Of a DNA stretch of 64,000 nucleotides, positions 49,933-59,707 are shown one piece after another. The stretch covers positions 231,479 through 295,478 of the forward strand of contig CAKSNL010000003.1 in the NCBI GenBank assembly GCA_934476235.1, written 5' to 3'. Origin of the DNA: an uncultured Clostridia bacterium. GTDB taxonomy: Bacteria; Bacillota; Clostridia; CAKSNL01; HGM11501. The notes under the pieces were generated by a model. The model searched no databases. It was not told the origin of the DNA and saw nothing but the letters and a program-made list of their open reading frames with translations. Made by a program: the position numbers and the translations under genes. Within the stretch, counting starts at the first letter, position 1. Every line of letters begins with the position of its first letter.

Positions 49933-52900
49933 TTACTTTCTGTCATCGCAGATTGCAAGATAGACTCCCGTTATTTCGGAAGCAATCAATGCCCTTTCAT
50001 TCGTGTCGGCAGTCTTCGCCTTTTCCGCGAGACTGCTGATCTTTTTATGCAAGCCGTTTCCTTCATCATATAACGGAATATAAAGATTGGACTTATTCAA
50101 GCTGTATCCGTTGGACTTAAACGAGCTTTTGATATAGTCAGTCACAATATCTGAATTTAATATGCCGCAGATATAGTTTGCCTCATCGGCACTAATGTTT
50201 CGCCCGTTCTTGTCCCGGCTGATAATTATTGTGTGCTTGACGCAGATCGTCTGCTTAAATTCGCCCCACGGCGTCATCCTCGGTGTAATAACGCTTGCAC
50301 AGAATTTACTGTTATCGCGGGCAGCGACAATGCTTTCAGCAAAGGTGTAAGGTCCTATCTTTGACAGTGCATAAAACTCATCGCCTCTATGCATCTGCTT
50401 GCTCTTTTCGGACTGTTTGTCGATAAGCTCTTTGTGACTTGCCAGATAGCTAAACAGCTCGCCGTTATAAGCTATCATATCGGAAGCTTGAATCGGCTTT
50501 TTCGTATTCTCTTTGTCATACGGCAAAATGCAAAACTCATTTTTATAATCAAAGCAAAACGGTGTAATATCCGGACCTGTCGCAATGGGATAAATGTACT
50601 TTGTCGGAAGCACCCATCCGTCTTTTGGCATATCGTCAACACTGTATTTGGAGAGTTTGAACTTTTTGCCTGCAAAACGGTAGTGATTCGCCCTTTCGGC
50701 TTTTCCCATTCCGGTGAGCATATATAGTTCCTGCGGTGTGAACTCCACACCCGTCCTGTAACAATAGCCCGTATCGCCTATTATTCTTGAAAAACCGTAT
50801 TTCCCGGAAACATAAGAAAAAGCCGTCGACCTTGCGGAAAGCCGGACTGCACGCCCACTTTTGGTTGTCAGATAAGGTCTTGCCTTCTCATACGATGTAT
50901 AGGTGTTTAATTCTTCGTCGGTTATCTCCTTTTTCCTTGAAATGACCGAAACAGGTATTCCGCCTTTGTAATCAGCCGTCCTTGAAGAAAAATAGTATGT
51001 GTTAAAGTCCTGCGTTACAGGTTTATCGTCGCACCTGAAAGGGCGCAGCGGCGCTTCCCACTTGTCGACCTTCTGAAGGTAGAGCCTCTCTTTTGTTTCA
51101 TAATTAATATAAAAATTTCTGAACTCCTCATATGAATTCTGGGACATGATACTGTCCGGCATCAAAAATGCCAATACGCCTCGCAGCGATAACCAGTTTG
51201 TTGCGGTAACATTTGATATTAAGGCGCAGATATTTAACTGCGTTCCGCCGAATTGTCCCATATCGTTTGCGAAAATATGCCTGATATCGCACAGCTTTTT
51301 GATTCTTCCCGCATACAGCGCGGGAAGATGCTCCCATTTCACCCACGGCGGGTTTCCCACTATCATATCAAAATCGGTCAGCCCGGCAATCGACATATAG
51401 TTGGTTAATATCCTTATCCAGATACCGTCCCAATTATTTTTATGCAGATATGCAAGCGCTTCCGAAAGCTTAGTAATACTTTCAGTGAGCGTTTCTGACT
51501 CCTTCTCTTCCTTTGACAGTTTGTCCTCCAACACAGCAAAAAGAATCTTACTGTCTCCGGTTTTTACCGCTGCCTGCAGGCGGCTCATCACGGTGCCGAA
51601 ATCCTTTGATTTAACAAAGCGCTCAGGTAACAATATTTCAAACGGCAATTTCATGTTATGCACAGAATATCTGTAGCAATCTATTCCGTCGACCTTTTCT
51701 TTCGCAGGGATTATTGCGGAATCACCCAGATAAACCGGAATTTCTATGTTTCTTAAGTTGCCGAACGGCTGCAAAGCAAGGTAATATCCGACTCTCGCGG
51801 ACAGAACGGAAAGAGGATTTATATCGACGCCGTAAACTCTTGAGAGTATATCATTTCTGATTTCTGTCTTTTGTTCCTCTGTAAGCGATTGAATATCAAT
51901 ATCTCCGACAATGTGCTTTATTAATGATATTATAAAAATTCCGGAACCGCAGCAAGGGTCGATAGCCCTCCATGACGCTTTATTATCGATCTGTTTTATA
52001 CTTTCCGTCACAACATAATCGGCAAGCCATTCCGGAGTGAAGTATTCGCCCATGGAGTGCCGTATTGATTTCGGTATAATGCTCATGTAAAGGTCCTTGA
52101 AAATGTCTATTGGATTATATGAAACATTAAAAGAAAATGCGGAATATTGGTCTATAAGCTTTACAACCTCCTTAATCAAATTCTGGAAATCTGCGCTCCA
52201 CTGCTCCTTATCCGCGTACCACGAAAAGAAATCGCCCTCAAGGAAGTTATTGATATTGCTGCTTTTATAAGAATATCCGTCCTCCATCTTCTCGAAAAAA
52301 AGCTGCATTTCGGAGGAAGTTATATTTGTAAGATCATAATAATTTTTAGCAGAATCGTTATATTCAAGCCCGTCAATAACCTTGCAGGCAATGAGCTTGA
52401 CAATTACTGCATACGTCGTCTGCAAGGAATATAGCGCCTTATACTCGCTCTCGGGACTGTCAACAGAATCGGAAAAGATCAAAGACAGATCCTTTCGTCT
52501 TTTTTCTATATCGTTGTTTTTTCCGTTATCGTCAAGGGAAAGATGCATAAGGTTCTTCCATTCGGTATAAAGCATTTCGGTTTTACCCGTTGCATTGTTC
52601 TTTAAGCTGTCATAAAGCATTGAAGCAACCGATTTTGAAAGCGACGGAGCTGTCAAGCTTATATTGAAATCCTTTAAGATATTAGACGGCACGAATTTCT
52701 TTTTTTCTCTTAAAAGTATCGCCCGTATTACGGTGTCAATATCTTTCGCCGATATCGGCGCTAAAGAAGAATGGTTGATGCCGTTTTGTGTATATGTAAA
52801 ATATGAGATGCGGATGCCGTCGGTTAAAATGGCGCTGTATCTTATTTCTTCGTTTTTATAAAGCGCCTCAAGATAATCCTCAATCCGGCTTACTGCAGCC

Positions 52901-53271
52901 TTATACTGCTCTGCCGTATCGAGCTTTGAATGATGCTTGTACTCAATTACCAGGCTGTTTACTATCCGTTCCGACCTTTCCTTACCCAAACTCCGGCTTA
53001 GGGGAGTGTCGAACTTGTGGATAACGCTGCCCATTTTTTGTTCCGAAGAAAAATCAACATTGATTCCTGTTTTTGAACGAATCAAAAAATAAAGCGCACG
53101 TTTAAAAGCGTCTGCGGTCTGGCTTTCATTTTCGCTTGAATTTGCGCTCTTTGATAATTCCGCACATAATTCGTCTATGTCAACAAAGTATTCTTCACTG
53201 CTTAACCATTCAGGGATTAAATTTTCCGAGCCTTCAGGCATTTTTATCGCCACACTTTCATAAACGCTCAT
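49933..53271 (-). CDS. Eco57I-like single-chain restriction-modification protein
   Basis: An 1112-residue type IIG-type protein that probably both methylates and cuts DNA. The N-terminal region around residue 105 has an LVIEYKHHSK stretch that fits a PD-(D/E)xK nuclease. The methyltransferase block has GEYFTPEWLADYVV near 405, DPCCGSG near 438 and NPPWVKWEHLP near 638 (adenine-N6 motif IV). The rest is a TaqI-like specificity region. I start at the ATG at 53271 because the -10 box of a promoter lies upstream in the longer frame. Unlinked to the neighbouring sugar genes. Confidence 0.85.
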   Translation of the reverse strand: MSVYESVAIKMPEGSENLIPEWLSSEEYFVDIDELCAELSKSANSSENESQTADAFKRALYFLIRSKTGINVDFSSEQKMGSVIHKFDTPLSRSLGKERSERIVNSLVIEYKHHSKLDTAEQYKAAVSRIEDYLEALYKNEEIRYSAILTDGIRISYFTYTQNGINHSSLAPISAKDIDTVIRAILLREKKKFVPSNILKDFNISLTAPSLSKSVASMLYDSLKNNATGKTEMLYTEWKNLMHLSLDDNGKNNDIEKRRKDLSLIFSDSVDSPESEYKALYSLQTTYAVIVKLIACKVIDGLEYNDSAKNYYDLTNITSSEMQLFFEKMEDGYSYKSSNINNFLEGDFFSWYADKEQWSADFQNLIKEVVKLIDQYSAFSFNVSYNPIDIFKDLYMSIIPKSIRHSMGEYFTPEWLADYVVTESIKQIDNKASWRAIDPCCGSGIFIISLIKHIVGDIDIQSLTEEQKTEIRNDILSRVYGVDINPLSVLSARVGYYLALQPFGNLRNIEIPVYLGDSAIIPAKEKVDGIDCYRYSVHNMKLPFEILLPERFVKSKDFGTVMSRLQAAVKTGDSKILFAVLEDKLSKEEKESETLTESITKLSEALAYLHKNNWDGIWIRILTNYMSIAGLTDFDMIVGNPPWVKWEHLPALYAGRIKKLCDIRHIFANDMGQFGGTQLNICALISNVTATNWLSLRGVLAFLMPDSIMSQNSYEEFRNFYINYETKERLYLQKVDKWEAPLRPFRCDDKPVTQDFNTYYFSSRTADYKGGIPVSVISRKKEITDEELNTYTSYEKARPYLTTKSGRAVRLSARSTAFSYVSGKYGFSRIIGDTGYCYRTGVEFTPQELYMLTGMGKAERANHYRFAGKKFKLSKYSVDDMPKDGWVLPTKYIYPIATGPDITPFCFDYKNEFCILPYDKENTKKPIQASDMIAYNGELFSYLASHKELIDKQSEKSKQMHRGDEFYALSKIGPYTFAESIVAARDNSKFCASVITPRMTPWGEFKQTICVKHTIIISRDKNGRNISADEANYICGILNSDIVTDYIKSSFKSNGYSLNKSNLYIPLYDEGNGLHKKISSLAEKAKTADTNERALIASEITGVYLAICDDRK

Positions 53272-53305
53272 TTCTTCGGTTAATCCGCATCTGTAAACAT
53301 TTGGT

Positions 53306-53334
53306 ATTATATCATAAAAATACAACATTTTCAA
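53306..53334 (-). promoter_or_regulatory. Promoter of the Eco57I-like gene
   Basis: Minus strand TTGAAA (complement of 53329-53334), 17-base spacer, perfect TATAAT (complement of 53306-53311), about 35 bases before the start codon at 53271. Confidence 0.8.
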
Positions 53335-53402
53335 GAGATGATAAAATTAAAAGATGTTCTAAAAAGGCGGCAATAGCTCTGATGTGTGCTTGGGAAAATA
53401 AT

Positions 53403-53438
53403 CCCCCGAAAGTCTTGATTCTTCAAGGCTTTCGGGGG
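53403..53438 (-). terminator. Long hairpin beside a possible guaA 3' remnant
   Basis: CCCCCGAAAG (53403-53412) with CTTTCGGGGG (53429-53438), extended internally by CTTGA/TCAAG. On the minus strand it directly follows a frame ending LEWE and two stops, as a gene terminator would. The T-run after it is short. Confidence 0.55.
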
Positions 53439-53442
53439 CACT

Positions 53443-53475
53443 TATTATTCCCACTCCAACTCATGTATTTAACAG
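53443..53475 (-). other. Possible guaA 3' end copy / attachment scar
   Basis: On the minus strand the sequence reads, just before the hairpin, a frame ending Leu-Glu-Trp-Glu followed by TAA TAA (TTGGAGTGGGAATAATAA). GMP synthase commonly ends in EWE and its 3' end is a known target of integrating elements. No guaA body is in the window. A copy here, at the edge of the AT-rich segment, fits the far attachment end of an element whose intact guaA would lie beyond the right edge. Confidence 0.45.
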
Positions 53476-54029
53476 GCAGTAATAATATGCACTTATAATA
53501 CACTTTTTGTGCATTTATTCCACGCATTTTAATATATACAGTTATTTGATTAAAATTTTGTAGCCAATTTGTAGCCACCGGCAAAACTCAATCTAATTCA
53601 CCTTTTTATAAATTGCACTATCCAAAACGGATAGTTACCGGTGGCTTACAGGTTGGTGCGTAAACATATTAAGATTGTTTTATTGTATCTACAAAAGTCA
53701 TATATAATTAAACTTAGTTGTAAGTATTATCATAGAAAACCGAATACTGCAAAAGTATAGCATGTTTGCCCATGTGCAGCTTTTTGAGCCGCAACATAAC
53801 TGCAAATTGTCCGCTCATTACCACATTGTACTATGGCAAGATATTCGGATTGCTTAATTCTATTATATTTGCTATCTCTAATCCTCCTTATCAAAAATTG
53901 CTATGTATGCACTAAAGTCTGTCAAATTCGGCATTTTAACCAATTTTACTTTCAAAATATTTTCAATGTTTCTCTGGGGCTTCTTTTCGAAAAATTATAT
54001 CATTCATAACAGTAAAGTAATACCGCGAA
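53476..54029. other. AT-rich gap at the element boundary
   Basis: About 550 bases with no gene I can support. A 10-base direct repeat TTTGTAGCCA occurs at 53557-53566 and 53568-53577, and AGCCACCGG near 53572-53580 has its inverted copy CCGGTGGCT near 53638-53646. A short minus-strand open frame around 53780-53890 lacks a start codon. The composition changes here from the chromosomal level to clearly AT-rich. Confidence 0.5.
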
Positions 54030-56594
54030 TCATTGCAAACTCAGAACCTTATCAACTTCTTGCAGAATTGTGGGTGAGATTCCCATCGAGTGAATGTCAT
54101 TTTTGTTGAACCAATTCATGCATTTAGCTTTATCATAATCATCTGATACCATTAAGTCTGATAATTCAAGAGCAGCTGTACGAGTAAAGCCCATTGACAT
54201 CAAAGAAATCTGTGTCACTTTGGATGCACCAAATTCCAACCACAAACCAATTTCTGGAATTTGTGTTACTGCTTCAACATTATCAGTAGATACAAGATAA
54301 TACTTGAGTACATCCAAGTAGCAAGTAGTATATTTTAAAAATCTAAATCGTGCAAATTCTTCAATTTCCCGCATAGTGTCGCGAATGATGGTTGCTAATG
54401 TTTTGCGTGGATTGTGTTTTTGATTCCATTTAATATTGTCACTAATAATACGTGCCAATCCATACCCCCGCATCCACTCTGTAATCAAAATTGAACGTGA
54501 CATATTTAGCTTATATGAATCACCAGTGATATACTTGGAAATTCGCCCTATAATGTGCATATATTTATCCTGTGCATCATCATTCTCTGGATAGGGTGGA
54601 ATTAATTCCTCTGCACTTTTGTTTGAATTTCTAAAATAATCAAGTAGTTTTTGCTGCGCCAGTGGATTTACACCTTGATTTTTTGACAATAAGGAAGCTG
54701 GAATTTCTACATTCAACAACGCGCTTTGAAAAGCATTATCCATTGATTGACAGAATTCTTCTCCATACAACCTTGTGAGCGGCGATTTAGAAATTGCCTC
54801 ATATTGAAAAAATGCACTCAAAAAATATGTATACGCATAATCAAGCTGTGCATCTTTATTTACTGTTTCATTTTTTGCACCAATATAGTTTATGAGTTCC
54901 TGCGATTTAGTTTCCACCACCGACTCTACAGTCCCCTTGATTAGATATTTTTTCCGTTCAAACGGAGTTCCGTTTTTCCACACGGATTCATCAGTTGCGT
55001 CCAAACATATTATATTACCTTGAAATTCTTTACCTTGTCTGCCAGCTCTTCCTGCCAAATTCCAAAAGTCCATCTCACTCATAGGATTGTTTTTACCTTT
55101 TTGAGGACCCCGAATGTATATAGATTTTGCTGGAAGATTAACCCCTTCTATAAGCGTTGAAGTGCATACCAGAAAGGATATATCACCATTTTTGAATAAG
55201 GCTTCAATTTCGTTTCTTATACTCAAAGGCATATTCCCATAATGAAAAGCCACTCCTGCTTTTAAGACTTCAACCAGCGCATAATTGGGGTGTATTGTTT
55301 TCTTTACAAATTTAATTAACTCTTTAACTCGCAAAGACACTTCTAAATTAGGCGTTTTATCCAATATTAAGCTCATTAATTGAATAGCTGTTTTCTCAGC
55401 TTCAGCAGCACCATTACAATATATTAGATTTCCTTTTTGGGAACCAGAGATTGCAAATACCAATACTGGCAATCTCATTGATTTTTTTGTAATTCTATCT
55501 GTATTTATAAATCCTAAATTAATTCGCTTTCCCTTTGACAATAAATCCATCTGCCATTTTTCCGTTCCTGCTCCATCTTTACAAACCCAAATGAGATTTT
55601 GATTAACAGTAGCTATTTCTGAAATCACTTGTTTACTATTGGGAGATATTTCATCCGAATAATTAATTATTTTTAAAAGCGATGATGGATTTTCTGACAT
55701 CGGACTTGCAAATATAAAACGTGTCACATCATTGACAGCTATTTGTTGCAATACCTGTTGAAGCAAAATTCCTCTTGACCCATCGCCAATTTTTTGAGCC
55801 TCATCAACAATGATAAAATCAAATGTTATATTGGTAGACTCGCTTATAATCCATTGCAGTCGCTCTTGTGTAAAAATCATTACACAAGCATTAGCATTCC
55901 AAGTATCAGGTTTTACTGGTATACTGCTTACATCGGCCACCAGGTTGCATTTCTTTATTATCTCTCTAATGTCCAATTCAACTTGTTGAATTAATGCACG
56001 TGTAGGAACAATATACGCTATTTTTACAAGAGAATTATTAGAAATAAACTCTTTTATCATTTGTAATAATATAAACGACTTGCCTGCTGATGTTGGAGCA
56101 GAAATAGAAAGTAACCTTGTATTGTCAAAAGAATCATATACTTCTTTTTGAAAATCATTAAGGAATATAAAATTGTCACCGTCGCTAATTGTATTGGAAA
56201 ATTGTTTGCGTTTCACATCTAATGCACACTGTATTGGGAGATTTGACAAGTAGTCGTCGGAAATATACTCTCTCTGCTTTGCCAATGAAATTGCTGGAGA
56301 GTTGGTTAACACATCTAAAATTGCAGCACACGCATTATGGTATTCAATTTCGAGATTTTTTTGTGTTATACAAGTCTGGCAAATCCGATATGCCATATCC
56401 AAAGTTTTTCCATCCTTAGATCGAGCAAATAGACTTGCGCAAGTTATTAAATAATTCCAATCAATTGGCTTTTCCTCGTGTTCATAATTCAAAGTTGGAA
56501 ACTGTGTTCTAACAGAATGAAGAAGCAAGTCATTATAGCGTTCTATAAAATAGTCTGTAGAGGTTAATCTATTAATCAAGCTATTTAATGACAT
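54030..56594 (-). CDS. hamB: Hachiman defence helicase HamB
   Basis: An 854-residue superfamily 2 helicase. Motif I is APTSAGKS near residue 166, motif II IVDEAQKIGD near 265, with PTRALIQQVELDI (Ia) and LAGRAGRQGKEF (VI). The length and pairing with a DUF1837 protein match HamB of the Hachiman anti-phage system. It starts one base after hamA, whose last codons contain its GGAGG. Codon use is AT-rich, unlike the chromosomal genes. Confidence 0.85.
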   Translation of the reverse strand: MSLNSLINRLTSTDYFIERYNDLLLHSVRTQFPTLNYEHEEKPIDWNYLITCASLFARSKDGKTLDMAYRICQTCITQKNLEIEYHNACAAILDVLTNSPAISLAKQREYISDDYLSNLPIQCALDVKRKQFSNTISDGDNFIFLNDFQKEVYDSFDNTRLLSISAPTSAGKSFILLQMIKEFISNNSLVKIAYIVPTRALIQQVELDIREIIKKCNLVADVSSIPVKPDTWNANACVMIFTQERLQWIISESTNITFDFIIVDEAQKIGDGSRGILLQQVLQQIAVNDVTRFIFASPMSENPSSLLKIINYSDEISPNSKQVISEIATVNQNLIWVCKDGAGTEKWQMDLLSKGKRINLGFINTDRITKKSMRLPVLVFAISGSQKGNLIYCNGAAEAEKTAIQLMSLILDKTPNLEVSLRVKELIKFVKKTIHPNYALVEVLKAGVAFHYGNMPLSIRNEIEALFKNGDISFLVCTSTLIEGVNLPAKSIYIRGPQKGKNNPMSEMDFWNLAGRAGRQGKEFQGNIICLDATDESVWKNGTPFERKKYLIKGTVESVVETKSQELINYIGAKNETVNKDAQLDYAYTYFLSAFFQYEAISKSPLTRLYGEEFCQSMDNAFQSALLNVEIPASLLSKNQGVNPLAQQKLLDYFRNSNKSAEELIPPYPENDDAQDKYMHIIGRISKYITGDSYKLNMSRSILITEWMRGYGLARIISDNIKWNQKHNPRKTLATIIRDTMREIEEFARFRFLKYTTCYLDVLKYYLVSTDNVEAVTQIPEIGLWLEFGASKVTQISLMSMGFTRTAALELSDLMVSDDYDKAKCMNWFNKNDIHSMGISPTILQEVDKVLSLQ

Positions 56595-57530
56595 TTAAAT
56601 TACCTCCAAAAATTTTTTTCTAAATTCCTCAACATCCGAAAATGGAATAAGGAATATATCAAGTCGGAAATCATCCAATGGCGTCCTATATTTCAATCTG
56701 CTTGAGATTTTCGATTTAAATTCCGATATTCTATTTTTTATCATGTAATGAATTGTCGTTTCAACACCAGACAAGTCTTTTGGGTAGGCATCCTCGTCAT
56801 ATCCAATAAGGCATACCCCTCTATATTCTAATTTTAAATAGTTTGGGTCATCTGGATTTAAATAAGAAAAAATGGCATTTTCTAAATCATCATTGTTAAA
56901 GTCAATATTATCACGAAATAGTGTTAAATCACGTTCTCGTTGAGAACCTGTTGCCCCTTCTTCAATAAGTAATGGTTTAATGCTGTCAAAGCACTTTGAT
57001 AAAGCTTCATCTACATTCGAATACAGTTTTGATTCTCCCCAATATAAACAGAACTTTTTGGTTTCCTCATCGTATTTGCCATACAATCCGTCAGCTCCAT
57101 GATAATGAACTTGTGAGTTTGTCTTTAAAGGCATCTTGCATAAAACTTGCGGTATTTTCAAAACACTTTGTGTCATGATGGAGAGCAGTAGTTCTCCACC
57201 TTCGCCTGTATTTTGCAAGTTAGTAAATAGTCCTTCTGCTTTCTTATATAACTTCATAGTATACAGAGTGGTGTTATGTTCTTCATCGAGTTTTTTAGCA
57301 CGTGCTATCTCTTCCGTTGGAATGCAGTAATCGACGATACAGCAAGATATATAGGATGCGAGGTCGCTAATTCGAGGTCTATTATTTCCATCCAGCCTAA
57401 GCATATAAATATACATTTCTGCCTTTGTTGAATCGATATACTCATTTTTACAGACTTCAAGAAGGTATGCCTCCAACCCCCTAGCATTTCCTCTAATTAA
57501 ATTATCAAGTGCTTCTCGAATGTAATTCAT
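56595..57530 (-). CDS. hamA: Hachiman defence nuclease HamA (DUF1837)
   Basis: A 311-residue DUF1837 protein. HADGLYGKYDE (~residues 143-153) and LYWGESKLY (~160-168) give the D...ExK pattern of a PD-(D/E)xK nuclease, as described for HamA, which with HamB degrades DNA on infection. Full length. A weak AAGGTG lies upstream of the ATG. It is cotranscribed with hamB and precedes it. Confidence 0.85.
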   Translation of the reverse strand: MNYIREALDNLIRGNARGLEAYLLEVCKNEYIDSTKAEMYIYMLRLDGNNRPRISDLASYISCCIVDYCIPTEEIARAKKLDEEHNTTLYTMKLYKKAEGLFTNLQNTGEGGELLLSIMTQSVLKIPQVLCKMPLKTNSQVHYHGADGLYGKYDEETKKFCLYWGESKLYSNVDEALSKCFDSIKPLLIEEGATGSQRERDLTLFRDNIDFNNDDLENAIFSYLNPDDPNYLKLEYRGVCLIGYDEDAYPKDLSGVETTIHYMIKNRISEFKSKISSRLKYRTPLDDFRLDIFLIPFSDVEEFRKKFLEVI

Positions 57531-57722
57531 ATCCTCACCTTAACTCTATTCTTTCTCTTCCAAATGCTTATTCCAGAACTATTCCTCATTCACAATTGCG
57601 TCAAACGCAGGTTCAAAAAAGCATAACCATTCACAATCACAAACTAAAAACTCCAAAGTATCATCTTTAAATGCTTTAAACCTTTTCACACATCTTTATT
57701 GATTCCACAAAAGCAACCTCCA

Positions 57723-59696
57723 TCACACATATTCTCTTACTGCTTTCTCATACCACTCGTGCGGTTTCAGCTCCGAATTGTATGCTTTATCAAATATTTT
57801 GTACAAGTCCTTATATTTGATATTCTTCGACACAATGCTTTTCAACTCGCTTGTTTGCAACGGTATAATTTTCATTCCTTCAACACATTTTTCATAATCA
57901 TTCGGATCGTAATATGGCATATTCTTTCTGCCCCTAAAATCCGCAATTACATTGATATTCAAATAATTTGTTGCAAACACACAGTATGAGTTCATACTTC
58001 TGGTTCTTATTAAATGTTGTCCCAAATGCCTTGACACCGGTTCCATTTCCATTCGGCGTTGATTTGTCCCGTCAGCAAGAGTTGCTTCAAGCAACAATGT
58101 ATGTTTGGGATAATATTCCGTTCCGGCATACTCATATACAATATCCGCTTCACCGCCTGCTGCGTGCGTTTTAGGTAATAGGTCAGCATCAAGCGATAAT
58201 TTCATATAATCAAGAATTTTGCCTTTTCTTTCGCTAGCTTTATACCATAATATACCGAGTACATATTCAAAAATGGTAGGTATATCGGCATTATCCGTAA
58301 CCATACTGTTTATTTCGGAATCGGCTCTTGTTTCAAATAAATTAAGCAATGTTATAAGTTTATCATCAGTAAATTTGCTGTCAATAAGGTGTTGCAATCT
58401 GCGATAACGATTTTCGTCCAAAATTGTATATGCTTCGGATATATTCGTAATATTTGCTCCCAACTCCTTGTTGATACCGTCAATAACAACATTTTCTTTT
58501 ATAACAAGACTGCTGTCTATTTCCTCGAGTGCACAATCATCATATAAGTTTTCAGAAGCTATAAATGCAATTTTATAAAGATTGTCCATTGCAGAATTAA
58601 AAAATTGCTTTGGAACTATATCAACCTTTACCATATCGTCATCAAACAAAATAATATCCGTTGTTTTTATGTAGCGTCTGTTTAAATCCAAATAGTCCGA
58701 TAATGTCGCTTTTGCTTTCAATAGGTGCATTATCTCATAAAATACTTTTTTAAATTCATTTTCGCTTTTTACTGAATCAAACGCTGTTGCCTTTAAATGC
58801 TGTCGAGGACTGTTTGCTATTGCTTTTTCTGCCGATGTATTAAATAAATATCCTCGCCACAATATTCCTATATTTACTTTTTTCGTTGCTTTGAATACAT
58901 CTGTTAAAGCATTGATATTCTTTTTTACAAACACCTCATACAATTTATTATACAAATCAAAATACGGCTTGTCGTAACTTCGGCTTTTTCTGTTCATTCC
59001 AACAGTACAAATCGTATTTACATCAACTTTATTTTTTATCAGAAAATCAAGCCCGATTTTATAATTATCCATAGACATCAGCCTATCTATAATTATACTG
59101 TCGATTGTTAAATTTGTATTATTACGCAAATTCAATATCTGTTCAACAATAAATTTGGTACTTTCCTCATCTATGCATAACGGCAACAAATATGTAAATT
59201 CGTCATAAGAAAGATAATCCACTTTTGAAAGAAGATATAACAATACAACAAACGGACGAACGCACTTGCCATTTACATCATTATAAGTTTTTAACAACTG
59301 CTTTAAGTATATATAACTGTCTTTGGAAATCTGCAACATATTATCCGTTGAAAAATCATTGGTTTTGCTTATTTCAAGCAAAGTACGACCTGCTGCAGTG
59401 ATTTTTCTGTCGGGGCTTATCAAACCAATATCAACCAAACCGGATGTTTTTTCTCTCGCATCTTTGGGCTTATTATTTGCATCACCCGAAACAAATCCCT
59501 TTTCTTTCATAAAGTCATAATACTGTTCTTGTAAAAAGCTGTTTCCTGCCCATACTTCAAAATTTTCATTATGTATGTTCCAAAAATCATTTAATAAATC
59601 TAACTGTTTTTCAATCGTTTTATTAAAATTCTTTGTTCTGAAACTCGTTGTACCCAATCCCCAGCAAAAACTTTTATACGGTATATTTACAGGCAT
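57723..59696 (-). CDS. AlwI-family type IIS restriction endonuclease
   Basis: A 657-residue nuclease. It starts MPVNIPYKSFCWGLGTTSF, typical of the AlwI family, which recognises GGATC and cuts at a distance. The likely catalytic region is near residues 510-560 (GGEADIVYEY, then LLLEATLADG and MEPVSRHL), a PD-(D/E)xK variant. I took the ATG at 59696, with AGGAG 7 bases upstream. It ends the operon controller-M2-M1-R. The recognition sequence here is inferred only from family membership. Confidence 0.8.
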   Translation of the reverse strand: MPVNIPYKSFCWGLGTTSFRTKNFNKTIEKQLDLLNDFWNIHNENFEVWAGNSFLQEQYYDFMKEKGFVSGDANNKPKDAREKTSGLVDIGLISPDRKITAAGRTLLEISKTNDFSTDNMLQISKDSYIYLKQLLKTYNDVNGKCVRPFVVLLYLLSKVDYLSYDEFTYLLPLCIDEESTKFIVEQILNLRNNTNLTIDSIIIDRLMSMDNYKIGLDFLIKNKVDVNTICTVGMNRKSRSYDKPYFDLYNKLYEVFVKKNINALTDVFKATKKVNIGILWRGYLFNTSAEKAIANSPRQHLKATAFDSVKSENEFKKVFYEIMHLLKAKATLSDYLDLNRRYIKTTDIILFDDDMVKVDIVPKQFFNSAMDNLYKIAFIASENLYDDCALEEIDSSLVIKENVVIDGINKELGANITNISEAYTILDENRYRRLQHLIDSKFTDDKLITLLNLFETRADSEINSMVTDNADIPTIFEYVLGILWYKASERKGKILDYMKLSLDADLLPKTHAAGGEADIVYEYAGTEYYPKHTLLLEATLADGTNQRRMEMEPVSRHLGQHLIRTRSMNSYCVFATNYLNINVIADFRGRKNMPYYDPNDYEKCVEGMKIIPLQTSELKSIVSKNIKYKDLYKIFDKAYNSELKPHEWYEKAVREYV

Positions 59697-59707
59697 AATT
59701 TTTCTCC

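Noticed and set aside
53780..53890. Open minus-strand frame in the AT-rich gap
   Set aside because: Lacks any start codon and matches nothing I recognise.
57579..57691. Short minus-strand frame with GTG start upstream of hamA
   Set aside because: No ribosome site and no recognisable similarity; too weak to call a gene.
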